Assembly: GCA_003165465.1 (NCBI GenBank)
Contig: PLUM01000069.1
Location: 25,018 to 89,017, forward strand
Length of the DNA stretch: 64,000 bases
Source of the DNA: Acidobacteriota bacterium
GTDB lineage: Bacteria; Acidobacteriota; Terriglobia; Acidiferrales; UBA7541
Direction of reading: 5' to 3'
Shown: positions 9,816 to 18,950 of the stretch, in pieces
How the letters are laid out: every line of letters begins with the position of its first letter
Numbering within the stretch: the first letter of the stretch is position 1
Position numbers and translations under genes: made by a program
The notes under the pieces: model-generated
Told to the model about the DNA's origin: nothing
Seen by the model: only the letters and a program-made list of their open reading frames with translations
Databases searched by the model: none

Positions 9816-10634
9816 TTACGTGCGCTTCACGGCGTGCAGGATCAGCGTGTTTCCGCCAAGCAGGACCGCGTCCGACGCCAATTCCGTTGTCCAGCGCTCG
9901 CGGCGTTTTCGTTCGGGCGTCAGCCACGCAAAGAAACGTATCGCCGCGACCAGCGGCCAATACAGCCAAATGTTGGGCTTGGGTTTGTCGCGGTAAGCGC
10001 CCGCAAGTTCAAAACCGTATTTTTCCAGGATGTAGCGCAATTCCGTGTAGGCGATGGGATTGATGTGCAGGACGACTTCTTCCTTTTCTCCCCACTGCTC
10101 GCGCCTCATGCGCAGGTGTTCTTCCGAGATTGGCTTAAAGTGCGACGTGTAGCCGTTGAGCAGCCATTTCACGCGCTCCTCGATGTTCAAAATGTTCGGC
10201 ACGCTGATCAACAATTGCCCGCCGGGAGCGAGCAAGCGCGCGAATTCGCGAATCGCCTGGTGCGGATTCTCAATGTGTTCGAGTCCTTCGAGGCAAGTGA
10301 TGTACTGAAACTCCGCGTCCTGGTACGGCAGGATGCCCGAGAGATCGCCGCCGCGCACCTCGATGCCCGGAACCCTGAACATTTCCGGATATAAGTCGCA
10401 GGCCCCCACCTGAAAACCCGCCGTGGAAAGCCGCGCGGACAGCGCCCCTTCTCCGGCCGGAACGTCCAGCAGTTTCCCGCGAGGAAATGGATCGAGAATC
10501 CGCGCCACGGTCTCGTGAATTTCCAGACGTGCAATCGGCACGGGCGCGCGGTCCGCGCTGGATGCCGCGGACTTCCCTTCCTCGTGCGCCGGATGTTTGG
10601 ATGGGCTTGCGTTCACGGTTCTGGACGATAACAC
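9816..10634 (-). CDS. class I SAM-dependent methyltransferase
   Basis: Cytoplasmic methyltransferase of the UbiE/Methyltransf_11-12 type. The SAM-binding motif I is KLLDVPAGEGALSARL (residues about 54-69), followed by acidic motif CDLYPEM, motif YITCLEGLEHIENP and LLAPGGQLLISVPN in the expected order and spacing. The C-terminal third has a hydrophobic patch NIWLYWPLVAAIRFFAWL, perhaps membrane-contacting. The substrate cannot be told; the family includes lipid, quinone and small-molecule methyltransferases. It is flanked on both sides by family E repeats, so no operon partner is visible. Confidence 0.85.
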   Translation of the reverse strand: MLSSRTVNASPSKHPAHEEGKSAASSADRAPVPIARLEIHETVARILDPFPRGKLLDVPAGEGALSARLSTAGFQVGACDLYPEMFRVPGIEVRGGDLSGILPYQDAEFQYITCLEGLEHIENPHQAIREFARLLAPGGQLLISVPNILNIEERVKWLLNGYTSHFKPISEEHLRMRREQWGEKEEVVLHINPIAYTELRYILEKYGFELAGAYRDKPKPNIWLYWPLVAAIRFFAWLTPERKRRERWTTELASDAVLLGGNTLILHAVKRT

Positions 10635-10674
10635 GATTACAGGACGCCGTGCGAATTCAAGAATTCACAAGGAA

Positions 10675-10781
10675 TTCTCCGCGCCCTCGTTCTTCTCCGT
10701 GTCCCCTGTGTTAAGTTTTTTCGCCGGGAAAAACAAAAGTCTTAACACAGAAGACACAGAGAGTACGGAGAAAAACGAAGT
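10675..10781. repeat. inverted repeat, family E copy 2
   Basis: Arms CTCCGTGTCCCCTGTGTTAAG and CTTAACACAGAAGACACAGAG flank a centre with TTCGCCGGGAAAAAC. It sits between the methyltransferase start and the trxA end. Confidence 0.8.
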
Positions 10782-10848
10782 TCACCGCTGGCACCAGCGC
10801 CGGGACGGCTCGTGCGTCCCGGCGCGTGTTCGACCTGGCATGGCGAGA

Positions 10849-11184
10849 TTACGAGATGTGGCGCTGAACGGCTTTCTCGATCTGGTCGCGAGGGACCGCG
10901 CCGACGACTTGTTCGGCAACTTGGCCGCCCTTGAAGATCAGCAGGGTCGGAATACCACGGATGTTAAACTGGCCCGCGGAGTTCGAGTTTTCGTCGACAT
11001 TCAATTTCACGACTTTAATTTTTCCCGCGTAAGCGGTTGCAACCTCCGCGACCGTCGGAGCCAGCATCAGGCAAGGCCTGCACCACTCCGCCCAGAAATC
11101 GACCATCACGGGCTGAGTCTTGCTCGCCTCGATGACTTCCGCCTGAAACGTGCTATCCGTCACACTGTTAACATTTTCCGCCAT
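10849..11184 (-). CDS. trxA: thioredoxin with WCRPC active site
   Basis: Small cytoplasmic thiol-disulfide oxidoreductase, 111 aa. Start chosen at MAENVNSV (11184), with AAAGGGA upstream, not the track's 11199. The fold is canonical: VMVDFWAEWCRPC, then KVVKLNVDEN, then the cis-Pro loop IRGIPTLLIFKGG. The active site reads WCRPC where standard thioredoxin has WCGPC, which would be expected to shift redox potential. It is a single gene between repeat E2 and glgA. Confidence 0.92.
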   Translation of the reverse strand: MAENVNSVTDSTFQAEVIEASKTQPVMVDFWAEWCRPCLMLAPTVAEVATAYAGKIKVVKLNVDENSNSAGQFNIRGIPTLLIFKGGQVAEQVVGAVPRDQIEKAVQRHIS

Positions 11185-11269
11185 GAGATCCCTTTCCAAT
11201 GGGAAGTACCGGCGACATCTTAGCCGATTTTTCCCTGCTCCGATTAGATGAAGTTAAACCCATTCGGTT

Positions 11270-12709
11270 TCAGGTTTTCCACGCCAATTCGTACAGCCCT
11301 GCATATCGCTTCGCGGACACTTGCCAGGAGAAATCCCTGGCCATGCCGTTCCTCTGGAGGCCGCGCCACACCGCCGGTTCGTTCCGAAAGATAAAGAGTG
11401 CCTGGTGGATCGCCCCGATGAGGTCTGCGCTATTATACGCCTGAAACTTGAATCCGGTACCACCTCCCGTCGCGGGATCGAAAGCCTCAATCGTGTCGTC
11501 CAAGCCTCCCGTGGCCCGGACGACCGGCACCGTGCCGTACTTCAAGCTGTAGATCTGATTCAATCCGCACGGCTCGTACCGGGAAGGCATCAGGAAAATA
11601 TCCGCGCCCGCTTCGACCTTATGCGCGAGGATATTGTCGTACGCCACTTTCACGCTGAATTTCGCGGGATTTTTTTTCGCCAGCTTGCGGAACAGCTCTT
11701 CGTATTTCGCTTCGCCCGTCCCGAGAGCGACAATCGCCAGATCCTCGGCCAGCAACTCGGCCGCAATTTCCTCGATCAGATCGAAACCCTTTTGTCCGGC
11801 AAACCGCGAAACAATCCCAATCACCGGCTTGTTCACGGATCTCGCGGGCAGGCCGAACACTTTCAGCAAATCCTTTTTGCAGGCCACCTTGCCCGACAAA
11901 TCCTTCGCCGAATAGAGCGAGGCGATGATTTTGTCCCGCTCCGGGCTCCACGCCGCGTAGTCCACGCCGTTCAGAATTCCCGTGAGGCGGTCCGCGCGAT
12001 TCCGCACGACGCCGTCGAGACCGTGGCCGTACTCCTCGGTTTTAATTTCCTCGGCGTATTTCGGGCTAACCGTCGTCAGGTAGTCGGAAAAAATCAGCGC
12101 GCCTTTCAGAAAATTGACCTGCCCATAGAATTCCAACCCGTCGATACCAAACAAACTATTCGGCAATCCAATTTTCTTCATCGCCCCCGGAGGAAACGCG
12201 CCTTGATAGCCCATATTGTGAATGGTGAAGACCACGGGCAACTTCCGCACCGCGTCGTCCTTGGCGTAGCGTGTCCGCAACAGCGCGGGCACCAGTGCCG
12301 TTTGCCAGTCGTGGCAGTGAATCACATCAGGCATCCAAACGTGCTTGCAGAACTCGATGGCCGCACCCGAAAACTCCGCAAAGCGCTCGGCGTTATCCGG
12401 ATAATCCTTCCCTGCCTCGCCATACAACTGCTCGCGATCGAAGTATTCCGCATCATCCACGAAGTAATAGTGGACGCCGTGCAGCGTCCCGCCCGGGACG
12501 ATGGCCGGAAAACGCGAGCCGCCGCCCATCGGAACCGTAAGGCTCGCCACAGGACCGGCCGACGCCCGCGTGTTGCGGTAACGAGGCAGCAGCACCGCCA
12601 TTTCATGGCCGAGCGCAGCCAGCGATTTGGGCAGCGCCTCGATCACATCCGCCAAACCGCCCGTCTTCGAAAATGGAAGCCCTTCCGCCGCAACAAAAAG
12701 TATTTTCAT
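11270..12709 (-). CDS. glgA: glycogen synthase (ADP-glucose type)
   Basis: Transfers glucose from ADP-glucose to the growing alpha-1,4-glucan. The GT5 fold is complete at 479 aa: MKILFVAAEGLPFSKTGGLADVIEALP at the N-terminus with the K-x-G-G-L substrate motif, VIHCHDWQTALVP, GIVSRFAGQKGFDLI at the start of the second Rossmann domain, and PSRYEPCGLNQIYSLKYGT near the catalytic end. I start at ATG 12709 because the canonical N-terminus begins there; the track start 12769 adds 20 unrelated residues. It is divergent from rsmA across about 190 bp. No other glycogen genes are in the window. Confidence 0.95.
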   Translation of the reverse strand: MKILFVAAEGLPFSKTGGLADVIEALPKSLAALGHEMAVLLPRYRNTRASAGPVASLTVPMGGGSRFPAIVPGGTLHGVHYYFVDDAEYFDREQLYGEAGKDYPDNAERFAEFSGAAIEFCKHVWMPDVIHCHDWQTALVPALLRTRYAKDDAVRKLPVVFTIHNMGYQGAFPPGAMKKIGLPNSLFGIDGLEFYGQVNFLKGALIFSDYLTTVSPKYAEEIKTEEYGHGLDGVVRNRADRLTGILNGVDYAAWSPERDKIIASLYSAKDLSGKVACKKDLLKVFGLPARSVNKPVIGIVSRFAGQKGFDLIEEIAAELLAEDLAIVALGTGEAKYEELFRKLAKKNPAKFSVKVAYDNILAHKVEAGADIFLMPSRYEPCGLNQIYSLKYGTVPVVRATGGLDDTIEAFDPATGGGTGFKFQAYNSADLIGAIHQALFIFRNEPAVWRGLQRNGMARDFSWQVSAKRYAGLYELAWKT

Positions 12710-12898
12710 AATGAGTTCAAGGCTTCCACCGTACTGAAAGGCGTTCAAGGCGTCAAGAACGGCGCGCAATCACACGGCCTAGGCTCGCAAATTGCCCCCC
12801 AATGAAGTGGTTCGGCCCAGTTCACAGACTACATGAGTTGCGCCCCGCGAGACTTACCGGGCGCGCAACCATGCCTCCTCTTGGTACACTTCCTAACC

Positions 12899-13675
12899 AT
12901 GTCACCCGAGAAACTGGGACAGCATTTTCTTGCCGACGAGAGTTGGCTGGATCGAATCGAGGACGAGGTTCGGATCGACGGCGGAACGTGGGTGGAAATC
13001 GGCGCCGGGCACGGAGAAATGACGACGCGCCTCGCGCGACGCGCAAGCAAAGTGCTCGCCATCGAACTCGACCCGAGCGTTGCCCGCAGGTTGCGCAATG
13101 TCACCGCGCTCTGCAAGAACGTCGAAGTGGTCGAAACCGACGTGCTGGCCGCCGATTTTGAGAAATTGACGGGCGGCGCGCGTTTTTCCGTCTATGGAAA
13201 TTTGCCGTACTACATTACTTCGCCCATCCTGCACCGCCTGTTCGAGCACGCCGAACGGATCGCGGCAATTCACATTGTGATTCAGTATGAGGTTGCGGCG
13301 AGAATTGTTGCGCCGCCGGGACGGCGCGATTACGGATATCTCTCCGTGGCTTCGCAGTGGTTCGGGAGGCCGGAAATTGCCCTCCGCATTCCCCCGGGCG
13401 CGTTTCAGCCGCCGCCGAAAGTCGAATCCGCACTCGTGAGTTTCCACATGCCGGGAGCGCGCGTGGAGCATTCGATCGAGGACGAACACGCGTTCCTCGA
13501 TTTCGTGAAGGAATGTTTTGCGCAGAAAAGAAAAACGCTGCGCAACAATCTCCGCGCGCGGCTCGGGACGCGTGCCGGAGAAGTTTTGCGGGAGGCGTGC
13601 CTCGCGCCGGACGCCCGCGCCGAACAGCTCACCATCGCGCAGTTTGCCGCGCTATTCCGCCTGGCGCGCGCATAG
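12899..13675 (+). CDS. rsmA: 16S rRNA dimethyladenosine transferase
   Basis: RsmA/KsgA dimethylates the two adjacent adenines in the 3' terminal helix of 16S rRNA. The start at ATG 12899 gives the canonical opening MSPEKLGQHFLADESWLDRI; the track start 12833 adds 22 unsupported residues. SAM motif WVEIGAGHGEMTTRLA, acidic motif VLAIELDPSVARRL and catalytic motif NLPYYITSPIL are all present. At 258 aa it is near the usual ~270. The C-terminal helical domain has FAQKRKTLRNNL, as expected. Confidence 0.95.
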   Translation: MSPEKLGQHFLADESWLDRIEDEVRIDGGTWVEIGAGHGEMTTRLARRASKVLAIELDPSVARRLRNVTALCKNVEVVETDVLAADFEKLTGGARFSVYGNLPYYITSPILHRLFEHAERIAAIHIVIQYEVAARIVAPPGRRDYGYLSVASQWFGRPEIALRIPPGAFQPPPKVESALVSFHMPGARVEHSIEDEHAFLDFVKECFAQKRKTLRNNLRARLGTRAGEVLREACLAPDARAEQLTIAQFAALFRLARA

Positions 13676-13727
13676 CAGCACGGAAGATAGTCGCTTCAGG
13701 TCGGAGATTTTCGAACGCCACAAAAAA

Positions 13728-13816
13728 GCCCCGGGTCTAAAGACCCGGGCTACAGCATTGCCGAGGGGCTTGCCGGATTACAGTAGACCGCCTCTTCAGA
13801 GGCGGGGGTTTTCCGC
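13728..13816. repeat. inverted repeats of family D (copy 1, degenerate)
   Basis: Two short hairpins: GCCCCGGGTCTAAAGACCCGGGC, and CGCCTCTTCAGAGGCGGGGG. The second matches the stem of the full family D copy at 42047-42124. Located between convergent rsmA and the glycerophosphodiesterase gene. Confidence 0.7.
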
Positions 13817-13832
13817 AAGGCCATCCACACGT

Positions 13833-14579
13833 CTACTGCTTTTCCTGCAAGATGCCGAGAAGCCGATCCGGATAGTCCGTAAGAATCCCGTCCACATCCG
13901 CTGCAATCATTTGCCGCATCTGCTCCGGCTCGTTAATTGTCCAGGCCGCCACTTGCAAACCAGCGCGGTGGGCCCTCTCGACGACGGCGGGCGTAATGAG
14001 ATCTCCGCGCGCGACAAGCTGACGCGCTCCGGCTCGCACCGTGCCCTCAACTAAATCATTCGATTCGCTCTCCCACAGCAAGCCGGTCATCATGGTGGAA
14101 TCGATCCGGTGAACCGTATTAAGCGTGGCCGCGTCAAACGACAGAATCACGATCTGCGCCGACGCGTTCCGGTCACGCAACCCTGCAACCACGGTATGCT
14201 CGATGCCCCACGCCGAACCGCTTTTAATTTCCAGATAACAAATAATGTCCTTCTCTATCACGAAATCGAGAATTTCCACGAGCGTGGGCACGCGTTCCCC
14301 GGCAAAGGACTTCCCTTCGCGCTCACCAAACCACGAGCCGGCATCCAGCATGCGAATTTGATTGAGCGGCAGCAAATGCACCTCGCCGTGGCCGCTCGTC
14401 GTGCGGTCCAGCGTCAAATCGTGCATGGCAATGACGTGCACATCCCGCGTGATTTGCAGATCGGTTTCAATGAAGCGCGCGCCCAATTCCACGGCGCGGC
14501 GAAACGCTGCCATCGTATTTTCAGGCGCGTATCCGGAAGCGCCCCGATGGGCGATAGTCCATATGGATTTCGCGCACAT
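13833..14579 (-). CDS. glycerophosphodiester phosphodiesterase
   Basis: Hydrolyses glycerophosphodiesters to glycerol-3-phosphate and an alcohol. The GDPD TIM-barrel signature is complete: IAHRGASGYAPENTMAAF at residues 9-26, ETDLQITRD, HDLTLDRTTSGHGEV and YLEIKSGSAW. There is no signal peptide, so it is a cytoplasmic UgpQ-like form of 248 aa. Convergent with rsmA. The function is well supported by motifs; the in vivo substrate is not determined. Confidence 0.93.
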   Translation of the reverse strand: MCAKSIWTIAHRGASGYAPENTMAAFRRAVELGARFIETDLQITRDVHVIAMHDLTLDRTTSGHGEVHLLPLNQIRMLDAGSWFGEREGKSFAGERVPTLVEILDFVIEKDIICYLEIKSGSAWGIEHTVVAGLRDRNASAQIVILSFDAATLNTVHRIDSTMMTGLLWESESNDLVEGTVRAGARQLVARGDLITPAVVERAHRAGLQVAAWTINEPEQMRQMIAADVDGILTDYPDRLLGILQEKQ

Positions 14580-14772
14580 TCAGACTTCATCCTTGGCGGC
14601 ATATAACATGTCCGACATAATCTTATCCCGCCATCCTACCAGACAGAGCCGCCGCGTCTGAGAGCGAACATCAATAAATGTGTCCTGAAATGTTCGAGGG
14701 CAAAACCCCGCACAGGGAAAATCTTATGATGGACTGAAAATTCCCCGGATAGAGTTTCCGTCCCGGAGGGAG

Positions 14773-15237
14773 CTACTTCTTGGATCGGTCCCTCAACAGG
14801 CCCTTTAGTTCGGACATGAATTCCTTCACATCCTTGAAATCCAAATAGACCGAGGCGAAGCGAACGTAGGCGACTTTGTCTAGTTTCTTGATGCGATTCA
14901 TCAAAAGTTCGCCGATTTCGCTGGTCTTGCGCTCGCGCTCGGGAGCTTCATGGACGAAACGCTCCACTTCATCCACCAGCGATTCGAGCTTGGCCATGGC
15001 AACGGGCCGCTTCTCGCACGATTTCAGCAGCCCTTGCAGAATTTTCTGACGGTCGAAACGCTCGCGGCGTCCGTCCTTCTTGATCAGCATGTACGGAATT
15101 TCATCGATGCGCTCGTAGGTTGTGTATCGCCGTCCGCACTTGAGGCATTCGCGGCGACGGCGAATCAGATCGCCGGCGCGCCCCTCGCGCGAATCGAGCA
15201 CCTTGTCTTCGATGGCCGAACAGAATGGACACTTCAC
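14773..15237 (-). CDS. nrdR: transcriptional repressor NrdR
   Basis: Zinc-ribbon/ATP-cone regulator that represses ribonucleotide reductase genes in response to (d)ATP. Zinc ribbon MKCPFCSAIEDKVLDSR with the second pair in CLKCGRRYTTYER, followed by an ATP-cone domain (LIKKDGRRERFDRQKILQG). Length 154 aa is exactly typical. It starts with GTG and overlaps the stop of the upstream membrane protein (GTGA at 15234-15237), implying translational coupling. No nrd genes are within the window. Confidence 0.96.
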   Translation of the reverse strand: MKCPFCSAIEDKVLDSREGRAGDLIRRRRECLKCGRRYTTYERIDEIPYMLIKKDGRRERFDRQKILQGLLKSCEKRPVAMAKLESLVDEVERFVHEAPERERKTSEIGELLMNRIKKLDKVAYVRFASVYLDFKDVKEFMSELKGLLRDRSKK

Positions 15238-16394
15238 CGCGTCGAATCCCCCTGCAATTTTTCATTGCCAGCGCCCGAAGAATTCCCACCTTCGCCGCCA
15301 GGGACACCGATGTGTTTGCCTACTTCCTCGGCCTCGGCTTCGGCGCGCGCCAGTTGCCGCAAATCGCCCATGGACAGGCCTTCGTGAATCAGCAGCGGGA
15401 TGCCGGCCAGCGTGCATCCGGCAAACGTGACAATCCAGAGGACCACCGCGATGGCGGCCGCCGGCTCCGCTTCCACTCCGAAAAGTTTTGTCAACGCGAT
15501 AAAGCTGGCGATTTGCGCTCCGCCACCGACTCCGGGAAGCTGCAACACGGACCCAACCATGGTTACGGCCAGCAGCAGCATCGCTCCCGGAAAATTCATG
15601 CTGGTGTGGGGAAAAGCTTCCCCAAACGCGCGCGCCACCCAAAGGTAAATCAACACCACAAGGCCCCAATGCATCGAAGTATAGAAAATGGCCGCCAGCA
15701 AGTCGGATGTGGTTCGAATCGCCTGCAGCCCTTCGCTGATTCCGGTAATTGCCGAAGCGAAGCGCGACCGAAACCCTCCCGCCGAACGCCAGCGCTCCAG
15801 GCCGCGATCCAGAATCGCCGCTCCGTGCGAGCGGTAAACGGCCAGCATCAAAACCAGTCCCGACACTGCGACAAACAACAGCCAGGCGCCATTCCGCGCG
15901 CTATCGACCCAATTCATATCCACGCCGGCATCGGACAGGCGATTGGGAAATACCAGCAAGGTAAGGCAGGCAATGACCGCGGCAGCCACGAAATCGCAGA
16001 AGCGCTCCAAAAAGAAGATCCCGAACATACTGGCCGCGGGCAGCCGCTCTTTGCGCGCGAGCAGAAGAGGACGTATGGGCTCGCCGACGCGCCCGAGAAC
16101 GAAAATCGAGGCGAACCCAATCAAGGTTCCCGCATACGTACTCGCAAACTTCGTGGGACCAACGTACTTGCAGAATCGCTGCCACCGAACGGCGCGGATC
16201 GCAAAACACACGTAAATCGCAATCAGGCTAAGCAGAAGGAGGAAAAGGTTCGCCTGGCCGACGCTGTGGATGAATTTCCCCCACGTAAAGTCGGCCAAAT
16301 GAATCTTGTGCCGCGAATTATAGGCAAGCGCGACGAGGCCGGCCAAAACAATCAGTGCGATGAGTATTCTTCGAAGTCTTCCACGCATTCGCAC
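15234..16394 (-). CDS. flippase-like membrane protein (LPG synthase TM/UPF0104 type)
   Basis: Integral membrane protein of 386 aa with about eight hydrophobic segments, resembling the transmembrane part of lysylphosphatidylglycerol synthase (MprF flippase domain; UPF0104). Recognisable pieces are FAIRAVRWQRFCKYVG and FVLGRVGEPIRPLLLARKE, which match the conserved R-x-x-RW and G-R-x-GE-x-x-RP patterns. The last 35 residues are polar. The aminoacyl-transferase domain of MprF is missing, so lipid or polyprenyl-lipid translocation is more likely than lipid aminoacylation. Its last codons overlap nrdR. Confidence 0.8.
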   Translation of the reverse strand: MRMRGRLRRILIALIVLAGLVALAYNSRHKIHLADFTWGKFIHSVGQANLFLLLLSLIAIYVCFAIRAVRWQRFCKYVGPTKFASTYAGTLIGFASIFVLGRVGEPIRPLLLARKERLPAASMFGIFFLERFCDFVAAAVIACLTLLVFPNRLSDAGVDMNWVDSARNGAWLLFVAVSGLVLMLAVYRSHGAAILDRGLERWRSAGGFRSRFASAITGISEGLQAIRTTSDLLAAIFYTSMHWGLVVLIYLWVARAFGEAFPHTSMNFPGAMLLLAVTMVGSVLQLPGVGGGAQIASFIALTKLFGVEAEPAAAIAVVLWIVTFAGCTLAGIPLLIHEGLSMGDLRQLARAEAEAEEVGKHIGVPGGEGGNSSGAGNEKLQGDSTR

Positions 16395-16529
16395 GTGAGG
16401 TTACCCGTTGCGGTGAGGCAGTGTCAAGAAATGACGTAAAGAGGCTTTTTAAATTGTGCGGTTTCACGAACTTGCATCTTTTGAAAGAATCTCACTAATG
16501 CGCGCGGCAGCGCAGGTTCTTGTTGTTCT

Positions 16530-16610
16530 AGTAGCACAGGCTTCAGCCTGTGTTCTTTTGACTTTCGCTTGCCACAAATCAAACCCCGCAGGCTGAAGCC
16601 TGTGCCACTG
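16530..16610 (+). repeat. family A double-hairpin repeat, copy 1
   Basis: Arms GTAGCACAGGCTTCAGCCTG and its complement flank an asymmetric core. The core reads TTCTTTTGACTTTCGC then CCACAAATCAAA, which defines the orientation I call plus. Confidence 0.9.
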
Positions 16611-16621
16611 AAAAATTCCAG

Positions 16622-17539
16622 CTATTCGTAGAACTGCGGCGATTTCTTGAGCTTCGCGTTGCCGGCGATATCGTGCTGAATCCAAAGCTGCGCGCCGGTT
16701 TTCTTCAGGAAGGCGGAGATCACCAATCGGCTCGCGCGCGTCTGCTCCTGATTGAACTCGAACGTCGGAACGCGATCGAGCGCCTGCTCCGCCGGATAGT
16801 GATAGAGATCGCCGGACAGCACGACCCCGCCGGTCTTTGCCAGCTTCACGTACAACACCTGGTGGCCCTGCGTGTGCCCGGGAGCGGATTTGACGATGAC
16901 CGTGCCGTCGCCGAACACGTCATCCTCGCCGTCCTTGAGATCGCTCTTGAGGATAATCGTTTTGCTCTTCTGCAAGTCCGAAAACGTCGAGGGCTGAAGC
17001 GAACCGGAAAATTTTCCGCCGAACATCGCGTCATGTTCGAGTTGCGGCACGATCCAGGTGGCCCCCGCGAATTCATTCGCGTTGGCCGTGTGATCGTAGT
17101 GATAGTGCGAAAGCGCAAGATACGTGATGTCGGCTGGCGAGTAACCGATTTCCGCGAGCTGTGCCTGGAGCGACTTGTCCACGTCCGCTTCTCGCGTCTG
17201 CCCGTCCGGGAGCGTGACGTGCTCGGTGACCATGTGGCCCGACGGCGTCCAGGATTTGTCCGGAATCGCGCCGGTGTCCCACACCAGCGTTCCCTTGGGA
17301 TGCGCAATCAGAAAACAGGCGATCGACATGTCCGTGGTCGCCACATCTTCCTTTTTCAAATTGAAGCGGCCCATGTCCGGGTTGTGCAGCACGCCGCAAT
17401 CGAACACGTACAGCCGCACCGAGCGCGGCGCTTGCGCCTTATGCGACGCGGAGGATTCGCTCTGCCCGCCGCCCCGTGCGTGAGCCGCGAACAGAAGCGC
17501 CAAGGTCGCCAGTACCAGCCCAATCGTGTTGCGTTTCAT
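16622..17539 (-). CDS. secreted metallo-beta-lactamase-fold hydrolase, AHL-lactonase-like
   Basis: Predicted periplasmic zinc hydrolase. An N-terminal signal peptide (MKRNTIGLVLATLALLFAAHA) precedes an MBL fold with metal motif LSHYHYDHTANANEF near residue 142, later ligands in APGHTQGHQ and LSGDLYHYP, and a C-terminal IQHDIAG. The domain order and the long N-terminal segment before the motif (residues about 40-130, with VFDCGVLHNPDM) resemble the AiiA/AttM N-acylhomoserine lactonase group. Those enzymes are mostly cytoplasmic; this one is exported. Substrate unproven. Family A repeat follows its stop. Confidence 0.82.
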   Translation of the reverse strand: MKRNTIGLVLATLALLFAAHARGGGQSESSASHKAQAPRSVRLYVFDCGVLHNPDMGRFNLKKEDVATTDMSIACFLIAHPKGTLVWDTGAIPDKSWTPSGHMVTEHVTLPDGQTREADVDKSLQAQLAEIGYSPADITYLALSHYHYDHTANANEFAGATWIVPQLEHDAMFGGKFSGSLQPSTFSDLQKSKTIILKSDLKDGEDDVFGDGTVIVKSAPGHTQGHQVLYVKLAKTGGVVLSGDLYHYPAEQALDRVPTFEFNQEQTRASRLVISAFLKKTGAQLWIQHDIAGNAKLKKSPQFYE

Positions 17540-17563
17540 CGTCGTATCCCCCTCGTTTTTCTT

Positions 17564-17741
17564 GTGGCGCAGGCTTCAGCCTGCGCCGTCCAGCAGAGCG
17601 CCAGCCCGCGCAGTGTAATATGCCCGCGGCGTTTTCGTGGCGTTCTTTTTGCTCCAATTCTTTTCCGGATTTGGATATCTGCGAAAAACTGGCCGCGGGC
17701 TTCGCCCTGCTTTACCGCGCAGGCTGAAGCCCGTGCCACTG
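17564..17741. repeat. expanded/degenerate family A repeat, copy 2
   Basis: Left arm GTGGCGCAGGCTTCAGCCTG and right arm CGCAGGCTGAAGCCCGTGCC are about 130 bp apart instead of 45; the usual core is replaced by other sequence. Probably an old copy with an insertion. Confidence 0.65.
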
Positions 17742-17773
17742 CACATCCGTTTGCCTGGCTACAGTGACTTGAA

Positions 17774-18808
17774 TTAGTGAATGGAATTCAATATTTCGCG
17801 TGCTTTTGCCGCAATCCCCGTCGGCAAGAACGTATATCCCAGGCCACTCGCCATCTGCTGTCCATCCATCAGCGCCCAGTTCCAGAACTCCTTCAGCGCC
17901 TCGATGCGCGCCGGATTCATGCCCGATGCTACCGCATAGACCCTCGTAAAACTCACCACGGGATACGCCTCTTTCCCCTCCGCATTCGTCAGCGATACGC
18001 CGAGATCCGCGAGAATACTCTTTTCGTTCCCGGCACACGCGGCCGTAATGCTCGCCGGCGTCGCGCGAATGAACCGCCCCGCCGCGTTCTCCACGCTGCC
18101 GTATCCAATATCTTTTCGCCGCGCGTAATTCAGCTCCACATAACCAATCGCGCCCGGCGTCCCGCTCACCTTCGCCACCATATCCTCGCTGCGATTGGTC
18201 TCCACGCCCAGCGGCCAGGCGGGCGAAGGGGTCTTCCCGATCCTCGATTTCCATTCCGCACTGGTCTTGCTCAGGAAATCCGTCAGAATATAATTGGATC
18301 CCTTGCCCGCGCTTCGATGCACGATGACAATCGGCAAATCGGGCAGGCCCGCGCCAGGGTTCAGCTTTGCGATTCTTTCGTCCTTCCAGTTCTTGATCTT
18401 TCCCAGGAAAATATCCGCCAGCAATTCGCCGGAAAATCGCAGCTCATGCTCGCCCGGCAACTTGTAGATGGGGACGATGGCCACAAGCGCCGTCGGAAAC
18501 TGCACCAGAGGATTTTTCCCCTTGTGCATCTGAGCTTCGGTCAGCGGCACTTCGCCAGCCCCAAAATCGCCCACGCCTTGTTCTATCTCCTTTAGGCCTT
18601 CCGAATTGCCCATCGGCAGATACGTCACATGCACAGTCGGATTCAACTTCCCGTACTGTTCCATCCACGCGGCGTACAGAGGACTCGGAACGTTCGATCC
18701 CGATCCGACCAGCGCAATCGTCTGCTGCGCAGAGAGCGGCGCAGTCGCGATTCCAATCCACAACGCAACCAGGAGAAAAACACACACTCTTCGCTTAAAT
18801 GGCGCCAT
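17774..18808 (-). CDS. pstS: PstS-like periplasmic phosphate-binding protein (orphan)
   Basis: Substrate-binding protein of the PstS family, 344 aa with a signal peptide ending TAPLSAQQ. Conserved phosphate-binding pieces are visible: LVGSGSNVPSPLYAAWM, VGDFGAGEVPLTE (family has D-F-x-x-S/A-x-x-P), VHRSAGKGSNYIL (family H-R-x-D/A-x-S-G) and GTPGAIGYVELNYA. The PstC, PstA, PstB and PhoU genes that normally follow are absent on both flanks. It may work with a remote transporter or as a phosphate sensor or scavenger. Confidence 0.85.
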   Translation of the reverse strand: MAPFKRRVCVFLLVALWIGIATAPLSAQQTIALVGSGSNVPSPLYAAWMEQYGKLNPTVHVTYLPMGNSEGLKEIEQGVGDFGAGEVPLTEAQMHKGKNPLVQFPTALVAIVPIYKLPGEHELRFSGELLADIFLGKIKNWKDERIAKLNPGAGLPDLPIVIVHRSAGKGSNYILTDFLSKTSAEWKSRIGKTPSPAWPLGVETNRSEDMVAKVSGTPGAIGYVELNYARRKDIGYGSVENAAGRFIRATPASITAACAGNEKSILADLGVSLTNAEGKEAYPVVSFTRVYAVASGMNPARIEALKEFWNWALMDGQQMASGLGYTFLPTGIAAKAREILNSIH

Positions 18809-18950
18809 GTGATGTCCCTTTTCCCAGCCCTAACGGCTGTGCCTGCCTCGGTTTTTTGTTTTCTTGAGCTTCGACCGTGGAGCTATTTTATACATTTAAC
18901 TGTCGAAGTATCACGGCAGGTTGCGGCAATGTTCATGCGGAGCACTCCCC

